From: DASRZM01 sp035686365
GTDB taxonomy: Bacteria > Pseudomonadota > Gammaproteobacteria > Xanthomonadales > Xanthomonadaceae
Direction of reading: 5' to 3'
NCBI GenBank assembly: GCA_035686365.1
Contig: DASRZM010000080.1
Location: 1-12,620 of the forward strand
DNA length: 12,620 nucleotides
Below, in pieces: positions 7,188 through 12,620 of this stretch (position 1 is the stretch's first letter; the number at the start of each line of letters is the position of its first letter). The notes beneath the pieces are model-generated. The model was given only the letters and a program-made list of their open reading frames with translations. It had not been told where the DNA came from and searched no databases. Both the position numbers and the translations under genes were made by a program.

Positions 7188-8564
7188 TCAGATCCAGGTC
7201 GCGTCGGCACGGAACAGCGCCTCGACCTCGGGCAGCCTGCGCTTGTCGAGCACGAAGATGATGACGTGGTCGTCGGGTTCGATCACCACGTCGTGGTGTG
7301 CGATCAGCAGCTTCTCGCCGCGCACGATCCCGCCGATGGTCGCCGCCTCCGGCAGTGCCAGCTCGTCGAGCGAGCGACCGATCACCCTGGAGGTGCGGCG
7401 GTCGCCCAGCGCGACGGCTTCGATCGCTTCGGCGGCACCGCGCCGCAGCGAGTGCACGCGCACCATGGTGCCCTGGCGGATCCAGGTCAGCAGCGCGCCC
7501 AGCGTCACCTGCTGCGGGCTCACCGCGATGTCGATGCTGCCGCCCTCGACCAGCTCGGCGTAGGCGGGCCGGTTGATCAGCGAGATCACGCGCTGGCAGC
7601 CCAGGCGCTTGGCCAGCATCGCCGAGAGGATGTTGGCCTCGTCGTCATTGGTCAGCGCGCAGTAGACGTCGGTCTGGTCGATGTTCTCCTCGCGCAGCAG
7701 CGCCTCGTCGGCGCAGTCGCCGACCAGGACGATGGTGTTCTGCAGGTCTTCGGCGATCATCCGGGCGCGCTCTCGCGAGCGCTCCAGGATCTTGACGCTG
7801 TGCTGGCGCTCCAGACTCTTGGCCAGCGAGCGACCGATGTTGCCGCCGCCGGCGATGAACACCCGCCGCGCCGCCTTCTCGGCGTGGCGCAGCTCGCCCA
7901 TCACCGTCTTGATGTCGCGGCGGTCGGCCAGGAAGAACACCTCGTCGTCGATCTCGATGACCGTGTGCGCCTCCGGGATCACCGGACTGCCGCCGCGGAA
8001 GATCGCCGCCACGCGGGTGTCCACGCCGGTGGGCAGGTGCTCGCGCAACTCGCGGATCTGGTGTCCGACCAGGGCGCCGCCGGCGACCGCGCGCACCGCC
8101 ACCAGCTGCGCCCGGCCCTCGGCGAACTCCAGCACCTGCAGCGCGCCGGGAAACTCGATCAGACGCTCGACGTGACGGCACACCAGCTGCTCGGGGCTGA
8201 TCGCCACGTCCACCGAGGAGCGGCCCTTCTGCAGCAGCTCCGGGTGTTCCAGGTACTCGGCCTCGCGCAGGCGCGCGATCTTGGTCGGGATCTTGTAGAC
8301 CACGTCGGCGACCTGGCAGGCGATCAGGTTGACCTCGTCGCTGGAGGTGACCGCGATCGCCAGGTCGGTGTCCTCGGCGCCGGCATGACCCAGCACCGAG
8401 GGCAGCGAGGCGTGGCCCACCACGGTGCGGATGTCCAGGCGCTCGGACAGCTCGCGCAGCTTCACCGTGTCCAGGTCGACCACGGTGATGTCGTTGTTCT
8501 CCGAGGACAGGGCGGTGGCCACCGAGGAGCCGACCTGGCCTGCGCCGAGAATCAAAATTTTCAT
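7188..8564 (-). CDS. trkA: Trk system potassium uptake regulatory protein TrkA
   Basis: The protein has 458 aa, the same length as E. coli TrkA. It is the cytoplasmic nucleotide-binding RCK ring that gates TrkH. It has the duplicated layout: RCK-N (Rossmann, about 1-123) with GAGQVG at 7-12 and the acidic VVDLD at 28-32; RCK-C at about 140-225; a second Rossmann domain from 233 with GGGNIG at 239-244; and a second RCK-C at about 365-450. These motifs fit NAD(H)/ATP binding. The ATG at 8564 gives the family start MKILILGAGQVG, with GGAG about 11 bp upstream as a plausible ribosome binding site. trkH follows on the same strand after the remnant. A 377-bp repeat-filled gap separates it from the upstream response regulator, so a separate promoter is possible, though none is evident. 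Confidence 0.97.
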   Translation of the reverse strand: MKILILGAGQVGSSVATALSSENNDITVVDLDTVKLRELSERLDIRTVVGHASLPSVLGHAGAEDTDLAIAVTSSDEVNLIACQVADVVYKIPTKIARLREAEYLEHPELLQKGRSSVDVAISPEQLVCRHVERLIEFPGALQVLEFAEGRAQLVAVRAVAGGALVGHQIRELREHLPTGVDTRVAAIFRGGSPVIPEAHTVIEIDDEVFFLADRRDIKTVMGELRHAEKAARRVFIAGGGNIGRSLAKSLERQHSVKILERSRERARMIAEDLQNTIVLVGDCADEALLREENIDQTDVYCALTNDDEANILSAMLAKRLGCQRVISLINRPAYAELVEGGSIDIAVSPQQVTLGALLTWIRQGTMVRVHSLRRGAAEAIEAVALGDRRTSRVIGRSLDELALPEAATIGGIVRGEKLLIAHHDVVIEPDDHVIIFVLDKRRLPEVEALFRADATWI

Positions 8565-8599
8565 CGGGGTGTGCTCCGCTCGCGAATCCGGACGTGGCC

Positions 8600-8857
8600 G
8601 ACTTCGGGGAAGGCTGCATCGGCTTCCACATCCCCGATCGCTCGCTGCGCGAGCGATCGGGAGACGACGGTGCCACGCCCCTGATCCCGCACGGCGCTGA
8701 CTTCGCCGAGCGCTGTGTTTGCTTCCATATCCCCCATCGCTCGCTGCGCGAGCGATCGGGAGACGACGGTGCCACGCCCTTGATCCCGCACGGCGCAGGC
8801 TTCGCTGAACGCTGTGTTCGCTTCCACATCCCCCATCGCTCGCTGCGCGAGCGATCG
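8600..8857. repeat. 99-bp tandem repeat, about 2.6 copies, each with a hairpin
   Basis: Copies start at 8600, 8699 and 8798; the third stops at 8857 where the sequence changes. Each copy contains a palindrome with CGCTCGCTGCGCGAGCG at its core (about 8636-8658, 8735-8757 and 8834-8856). The right halves of copies 1 and 2 are almost identical, while the left halves are more diverged. Because 99 is a multiple of three, ORFs with 33-residue repeats are open on both strands. They look like by-products, since no start context or family resemblance supports them. The repeat fills most of the gap between the response regulator and trkA. Confidence 0.92.
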
Positions 8858-8876
8858 CCCCCTTGACTCAAGGGGG
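8858..8876 (-). terminator. Hairpin downstream of the NtrX-like gene, possible terminator
   Basis: CCCCCTTG (8858-8865) pairs perfectly with CAAGGGGG (8869-8876) around a 3-nt loop. It lies 66 bp past the stop of the regulator gene and abuts the end of the 99-bp repeats. On the minus strand it is followed by CGATCGCTCG rather than a T tract. It is thus at best an atypical or Rho-assisted terminator. It may be just another extragenic palindrome. Confidence 0.4.
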
Positions 8877-8941
8877 CTTGGGGCTTTGATGAAAGCGCGG
8901 GGCGGATCCAGGTTCGGCATTCGGGGGGTGCTGTGCATGGC

Positions 8942-10324
8942 TCAGCCCTCGCGCGACTTCAGCTCGATGCCGAGGTCGCGGAGTTTGCGGTACAGGTGGG
9001 TGCGTTCCATGCCCACGGCTTTGGCCAGGCGGCCGACGCTGCCCTTGGCTTCCTCCAGGCGGCGCACCAGGTACTCGCGCTCGAAGCGCTCGCGCGCCTC
9101 GCGCAGCGGCAGCGACAGGTCCACGGCTGCACCGCCGTCGGGACCCGGTGCCGCGCTCGTCCTCGTGGTGGAGGCGCCCAGCGCCGCTTCCAGCTCCGGC
9201 AGCGCGACCTCGCCCTGACCGAGCACCGTCAGCCGCTGCACCAGGTTGCGCAGTTCGCGCACGTTGCCGGGCCAGTCGTGGCGCGCCAGCCGCTGCAGCG
9301 CTGCGGCGCCGAAGCGGCGCGGTTGCAGCCGGTCGCGCGCGGCGAAGAAACCGGCGAACTGTTCGGTCAGTGCCGGCAGGTCCTCGCAGCGCTCGCGCAG
9401 GGACGGCACCTGCAGCGGGACCACGTTGAGCTGGAAGTACAGCGCCTCGCGGAAGCGTCCGGCCGCGCGCGCCGCTTCCAGGTCCTGGGCGCTGGCGGCG
9501 ACCAGGCGCGCATCCAGCGGCACCGGCCGCTGACCGCCCACGCGCAGCAGCTGGCGGCGCTCCAGCACGCTGGACAGGCGCAACTGCAGCTCGTCGCCCA
9601 GCTCGGCGACCTCGTCCAGGAACAGGGTTCCGCCCTGTGCCTGCTCGAGCAGTCCCGCGCGCACCTCGCCCTCGTCCTCGGCGCCGAACAGCGCCTCGGC
9701 GGCGCGCTCGGAGGCGATCGCACCGGCCGATACGGTGACGAACGGGCCTTCGCAACGCGGACCCTGCTCGTGCAGCCAGCGCGCAAGCGACTCCTTTCCG
9801 GTACCCGGCTCCCCACGCAGCAGCACCGGTGTGTCGTGCGCGGCCAGCCGTCGCAGCTGCTCGCGCAGTGCCGATATCGGCTGGCCGGGCCCGACCGGCT
9901 CCACCGGCTGCAGGGTGCGCCGCAGCGCCGCGTTCTGGCGCCGCAGCTCGAACGCCTCCAGCGCGCGCTGCAACGTGATCAGCAGCTTGCCCAGGGTGAT
10001 CGGCTTTTCGATGAAGTCGTAGGCGCCCAGGCGCGTGGCTTCGACCGCGGTCTCGACAGTACCGTGCCCGGACATCATCACGACCGGAAACGGCATGACG
10101 CCGCCGCCGCCGCCGCCGACGTCGCGCAGCAGGGCGATGCCGTCCTCGCCGGGCATCCAGATGTCCAGCAGCACGGCGTCGGGTGGGTCCTCGCGGAACG
10201 CCGCCCGGGCAGCGGCGGCGTCGGCCGCCACGCCGACGCGGTAGCCCTCGTCCTCGAGTACGTCGCGCAGCAACTCGCGGATGTCGGGTTCGTCGTCGAC
10301 GACGAGCACGTGCGCGGAAGCCAT
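8942..10324 (-). CDS. NtrX-like response regulator (receiver, AAA+, Fis-type HTH), without GAFTGA loop
   Basis: The protein has 460 aa. The receiver domain (about 4-120) shows the acidic pair D10/D11, phospho-acceptor D54 (LLDIWMPG), S85 and K107. The AAA+ domain has Walker A GEPGTGKE (171-178) and Walker B GGTLFLDE (231-238), plus a WPGNVRELRN motif. The C terminus is a Fis-type helix-turn-helix (GSVGRLAKAVGMERTHLYRK). Between Walker A and B, where sigma-54 activators carry GAFTGA, the sequence is LFGAEDEGEVRAGLLEQA, so the sigma-54 contact loop is absent. NtrX proteins commonly show this. NtrX usually pairs with the kinase NtrY, but no kinase gene adjoins it in the window. It begins 39 bp after the upstream glycosyltransferase and may be co-transcribed with it. 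A six-glycine run sits inside the receiver (70-75). Confidence 0.88.
   Translation of the reverse strand: MASAHVLVVDDEPDIRELLRDVLEDEGYRVGVAADAAAARAAFREDPPDAVLLDIWMPGEDGIALLRDVGGGGGGVMPFPVVMMSGHGTVETAVEATRLGAYDFIEKPITLGKLLITLQRALEAFELRRQNAALRRTLQPVEPVGPGQPISALREQLRRLAAHDTPVLLRGEPGTGKESLARWLHEQGPRCEGPFVTVSAGAIASERAAEALFGAEDEGEVRAGLLEQAQGGTLFLDEVAELGDELQLRLSSVLERRQLLRVGGQRPVPLDARLVAASAQDLEAARAAGRFREALYFQLNVVPLQVPSLRERCEDLPALTEQFAGFFAARDRLQPRRFGAAALQRLARHDWPGNVRELRNLVQRLTVLGQGEVALPELEAALGASTTRTSAAPGPDGGAAVDLSLPLREARERFEREYLVRRLEEAKGSVGRLAKAVGMERTHLYRKLRDLGIELKSREG
10100..10117. repeat. (GCC)6 trinucleotide tract in the receiver-domain coding region
   Basis: Six uninterrupted GCC units read as six Gly codons (GGC) on the minus strand, residues 70-75 of the NtrX-like protein. 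They lie between the helix after the phospho-acceptor loop and the strand PVVMMSGHG. Changes in unit number would keep the frame and alter only loop length. Confidence 0.9.
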
Positions 10325-10363
10325 CGGCAGCGGATGTCCGGGTAGGGGTGATCCGGGAGGCGG

Positions 10364-11497
10364 CTAAGAATACGCGCTTTGACCCGGCGAGGCCCGCGCC
10401 GGAGCCGACGCTCGCATCGGCACGATGCCGAGCCGGTCGAACAGCGCCCGGGCGCGCACGGCGTAGGGGTGGCGGCTCAGGCCCAGGTCGCACACGGCCA
10501 GGTCCGGCCTCAGCCAGTGCGCGGCCATCAGTGCCGTGGAGCCCTCGCCCAGCAGCCGGATGCCGGCCGGCAGCAGTGGCAGCAACAGTTCCATGGGCAG
10601 CAATGACGGTAACTGGATCGTCTGCGCGCTGCCCAACAGGCCGCCGGGGTCGGATTCGGTCTCGCGCGGGTGGTACTTGACCGCCAGCGCCCGCCCGCCG
10701 CCCAGCTCGGCGACCAGCGCGCGCAGCGTGGCGCTGGCTTCCGGGTCCGAACGCAGCTGGTTCGAATGCGGCAGCACCAGGACCGCACCAACTCGTGCCA
10801 GGCGCCCGCGATCGAGCCTGAAGCTGCGCGCTGCGTGCAGCGCCAGCCGGACAAACGCGCGTCGCAGGAACCACTCGCGCGGCAGCGCCACCGCGTTCGC
10901 ATGCGGCGCCAGCGCGGGGTAGGCGAGGTACGCCGAGTCGATCCACGAGGTCGTTCCGGCACGCCGTGCGCGTTGCCACCAGCGACCGTAGGCCAGCTGC
11001 TTGACCAGCCAGTCGATGCGCCGCACCAGCGGACGCTCACGCACGTCGCCCAGATAGGTGTAGAGCCCGTCGTCGAGGTAACGGCCCGCGCGGGTCCCGG
11101 TGCGCTCGGAGGCCAGGTGCAGGGCCAGCTGGGTCTCGACCTTGCGGTCGTTGCCCACCCAGACCGCCCCGGGCGCGAGTCCGGCATCGATCGCGCGCAT
11201 CAGCGCCAGCGTCTGCGCCCGCAGCGCGCGCTTCACGCGCGCACGATGCAACGCGGCAGCGATGCCGCGCGGGTGGTCGCCGGCGCCTTCCTGCGCCTCG
11301 GTCATGCGTCCGGGCAGGACCTCGATGCGCTCGAACGGGAGGTCGCGCCAGCCGCGCAGCAGGGTCGCGAACTCCGCGGCACGGTCGAAGTCGCGCAGCA
11401 GCAGCAGCCACGCCCGCGTGCCCGGCTGTGCCAGCGCCGCGCCGGCGGCTTCCAGTGCGATCAGCGGCGTGGAAGCGATGTAGAGCGCGCGGCTCAT
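10364..11497 (-). CDS. Putative glycosyltransferase with sialyltransferase-like DDG and HP motifs
   Basis: The product is 377 aa. The start at 11497 forms an ATGA overlap with the upstream glycosyltransferase stop, so the two are translationally coupled; an open frame further upstream is only antisense-like extension. The N terminus (MSRALYIASTPLIALEAAG) resembles the first Rossmann strand of GT-B enzymes. Three marks fit the GT38/GT52/polysialyltransferase group: YLDDGLYTYLG (140-150, the D/E-D/E-G motif), VKYHPRE (273-279, the HP motif) and GEGSTALMAAHW (317-328, the Ser/Thr motif). A conserved-looking VLVLPHSNQ (239-247) precedes the second half. No signal peptide or membrane helix is clear. 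It probably transfers a sugar, perhaps sialic or a related nonulosonic acid, onto a surface glycan. No sugar-nucleotide synthesis gene is in the window, so donor and acceptor are unknown. Confidence 0.65.
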   Translation of the reverse strand: MSRALYIASTPLIALEAAGAALAQPGTRAWLLLLRDFDRAAEFATLLRGWRDLPFERIEVLPGRMTEAQEGAGDHPRGIAAALHRARVKRALRAQTLALMRAIDAGLAPGAVWVGNDRKVETQLALHLASERTGTRAGRYLDDGLYTYLGDVRERPLVRRIDWLVKQLAYGRWWQRARRAGTTSWIDSAYLAYPALAPHANAVALPREWFLRRAFVRLALHAARSFRLDRGRLARVGAVLVLPHSNQLRSDPEASATLRALVAELGGGRALAVKYHPRETESDPGGLLGSAQTIQLPSLLPMELLLPLLPAGIRLLGEGSTALMAAHWLRPDLAVCDLGLSRHPYAVRARALFDRLGIVPMRASAPARASPGQSAYS

Positions 11498-12333
11498 GCC
11501 GCCGGCTTCGCGATGCCGTGCTCGGTGCGGGTGCGGCGCTGGCTGCGGGTGGCGTGCCGAATGGCCTCGTTCCTCTCGCGCATGGCCGGGTCCACGTAAC
11601 CACGGCCGTGGTCCAGGTGCACCACGATCGCGCTGTGGCGCGCCTGCCTGCCGCGTACGCCGGCGTTCTCCAGGCGCTCGCCGAACTCCAGGTCCTCGCC
11701 GCCGTACTGCATGCGCTCGTCGAAGCCGTTGACGCGGCGCACGTCCGCCGCCCAGGCCGACGCGTTGTGGCCGTGCCAGCGCGGCTTGACCGGCGTGATC
11801 GCGTTCATCAGGCGCGCCTGCCAGGGATGCAACGGCCACAGCTTGGAGCTGCGCTGACCGCGCGCCAGTCCCTGCGCCGACAGCCACTGCAGGTTGGCAA
11901 AGCGACCGCTGGCGATCGCCTCGCGGTCGATGCGCTCGCTCACCTGCATCGGCAGCTTGCAGTAGCCGCCGGACAGGAAGCGGCCCGGTTCGCGCAAGCA
12001 CAGGTGTTGCGAAAGGAAATCGGCGCGCGGCACGCAGTCGCCATCGGTGAACACCAGGTAGTCGGCGCGCGCCTGCACGATCGCCTTGTTGAGGATCCGG
12101 CACTTCTGGAAGCCCTCGTCGGGCTGCCAGACATGGCGCAGCTCGAACGGCGCCTGCGACTGCATCGCCTCCACCAGCACGCGGGTTTCCGGGCCGGAGC
12201 CGTCGTCGGCCACGACCAGTTCGAAATCGTGGCGATCCTGACAGGCGAAGCCCCACAGGCAGCGCTGCAGCCAGCGCGGCTGGTTGTAGGTGGTGACGAT
12301 CACGCTGGCGACCGGGCGGCTCACGGCGCGCAT
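11494..12333 (-). CDS. Family 2 glycosyltransferase (GT-A fold)
   Basis: The product is 279 aa. The N terminus VASVIVTTYNQPRWLQRCL (8-26) is the typical GT2 opening. VVADDGSG (40-47), DEGFQKCRILNKAI (72-85) and the metal-binding DGD at 97-99 (FTDGDCVPR) follow in order. The C-terminal half has WHGHNASAWAADVRRVNGFD (186-205) and GGEDLEFGERL (211-221), the ED motif seen in chondroitin-synthase-like and galactosyltransferase C-terminal domains. Histidines at 239 and 242 may complete metal binding. The ATG at 12333 fits the domain start, and no Shine-Dalgarno is seen. Its stop overlaps the start of the next gene by 4 bp, making a two-gene unit that probably builds a surface polysaccharide or glycolipid. 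The sugar and acceptor cannot be told from sequence. Confidence 0.9.
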   Translation of the reverse strand: MRAVSRPVASVIVTTYNQPRWLQRCLWGFACQDRHDFELVVADDGSGPETRVLVEAMQSQAPFELRHVWQPDEGFQKCRILNKAIVQARADYLVFTDGDCVPRADFLSQHLCLREPGRFLSGGYCKLPMQVSERIDREAIASGRFANLQWLSAQGLARGQRSSKLWPLHPWQARLMNAITPVKPRWHGHNASAWAADVRRVNGFDERMQYGGEDLEFGERLENAGVRGRQARHSAIVVHLDHGRGYVDPAMRERNEAIRHATRSQRRTRTEHGIAKPAA

Positions 12334-12371
12334 CTTAGCGGGGGCGCGCGGGCGGTGGGTTCCCGGTCGGG

Positions 12372-12397
12372 GGCCACGCCCGCTGCGGCGCGTGGCC
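12372..12397. repeat. Inverted repeat upstream of the GT2 gene
   Basis: GGCCACGC (12372-12379) pairs with GCGTGGCC (12390-12397) around a 10-nt GC-rich loop. It lies about 40 bp upstream of the GT2 ATG, within its likely leader or promoter region. It could be a structured leader, an operator-like palindrome or a chance GC-rich hairpin. Confidence 0.4.
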
Positions 12398-12414
12398 GGA
12401 ACGCGGTGGCGATC

Positions 12415-12493
12415 CGATCGCGGCCATGGGCCGCTCCCACTTGATTTGACGGGTGTTGTCGGGTGCGGATCGCCGGCAACGCCGGCTCCTACA
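12415..12493 (-). repeat. Two REP-like palindromes in tandem
   Basis: Read on the minus strand, one element (12467-12493) begins TGTAGGAGCCGGCGTTGCCG and the next (12415-12440) begins GTGGGAGCGGCCCATGGCCG. Both have the form of a G-rich head followed by a GC hairpin and a CGATC tail, in the same orientation and 26 bp apart. This resembles the GTGGGAGC-type REP elements of pseudomonads and xanthomonads, which are mobilised by REP-associated transposases. No such transposase gene is in the window. Nothing else is evident between 12441 and 12466. Confidence 0.7.
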
Positions 12494-12538
12494 GGGCGAT
12501 GACGATACGAAACGGAGGCGTGAGGGCCGCGGGGCGGG

Positions 12539-12620
12539 GACGGTTTCCGGGGGCGTACGCGCCAGGGATGGCGCGTCCGCAGCCTACAGGGATGTACTCG
12601 CGGCGGCCCCGGAAACCGTC
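12539..12620. repeat. 82-bp element with 14-bp perfect inverted ends, cut by window edge
   Basis: GACGGTTTCCGGGG (12539-12552) is the exact reverse complement of the last 14 bases of the window (12607-12620); the arms may extend beyond. Inside is a further hairpin, ACGCGCCA (12557-12564) with TGGCGCGT (12569-12576) around GGGA, then CCTACAGGGATGTACTCGCG. The interior resembles a dispersed intergenic repeat that I recall from several gammaproteobacteria, which is unverified here. It could equally be the terminator of a gene lying to the right. Confidence 0.65.

Noticed and set aside
5802..8684. Very long plus-strand ORF (960 codons) opposite trkH and trkA
   Set aside because: It is antisense to two secure genes and the gap between them. 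The composition (His, Gln, Arg, Asp rich) is typical of a shadow frame at high GC, and no domains are visible.
8594..8866. Plus-strand 90-codon ORF with 33-residue repeats
   Set aside because: It exists only because the 99-bp tandem repeat is a multiple of three. The opposite strand is equally open, and there is no start context or recognisable domain.
8858..8876. Classic Rho-independent terminator
   Set aside because: The stem is strong but no T tract follows on either strand, so I list it only as a low-confidence terminator-like hairpin.
8868..10979. Minus-strand 703-codon ORF overlapping the NtrX-like gene in another frame
   Set aside because: It is a shadow of the well-supported regulator and of the next gene; it is Arg/Ala/Gly rich with no motif.

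Overview
The window looks like chromosomal DNA from a GC-rich gammaproteobacterium, most likely of the Xanthomonadaceae/Lysobacteraceae group. The evidence is the GC-rich codon use, the gene set (rpoD, dtd, a lipid A acyltransferase, trkA/trkH, an NtrX-type regulator) and the dense intergenic palindromic and tandem repeats. The taxonomic call is inference from general style. I saw no tRNA, rRNA, CRISPR array, transposase or phage gene.

Layout, left to right. Positions 1-1244 hold the N-terminal two thirds of the housekeeping sigma factor RpoD (minus strand, cut by the window edge), with a good sigma-70 promoter at 1318-1347. The D-aminoacyl-tRNA deacylase gene dtd (1379-1846, minus) lies behind it. 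A divergent intergenic stretch with three back-to-back hairpins separates dtd from a plus-strand run: a LpxL/HtrB-family lipid A acyltransferase (2020-2946) and two overlapping membrane proteins of the bacterial PH-domain (YdbS/YdbT) family (3008-3520 and 3507-5018).

The convergent gap 5019-5474 carries no credible gene. It holds a GGGACTC heptamer array just after the plus-strand gene, a 289-bp MITE-like block with 30-bp inverted ends and internal tandem repeats, and a second heptamer array (GGGCTCA on the minus strand) just after trkH. Both arrays would be G-rich in the sense transcript of their own gene.

The minus strand from 12333 down to 5475 reads: family 2 glycosyltransferase, a glycosyltransferase with sialyltransferase-like DDG and HP motifs (ATGA overlap with the first), an NtrX-like response regulator, a repeat-filled gap, trkA, a short remnant of a second trkH, and intact trkH. 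TrkA and TrkH form the K+ uptake system. The regulator has a receiver, AAA+ and Fis-type HTH domain but lacks the GAFTGA loop, and no NtrY kinase gene lies next to it inside the window. The right end (12334-12620) is non-coding and carries REP-like palindromes and an inverted-repeat element ending at the window edge.

Most genes are ordinary housekeeping or envelope genes. The points most worth a second look are the trkH remnant between trkA and trkH, the paired G-rich arrays with the MITE-like block, the 99-bp tandem repeat between the regulator and trkA, and the glycosyltransferase pair. I did not find convincing evidence of a wholly new system.
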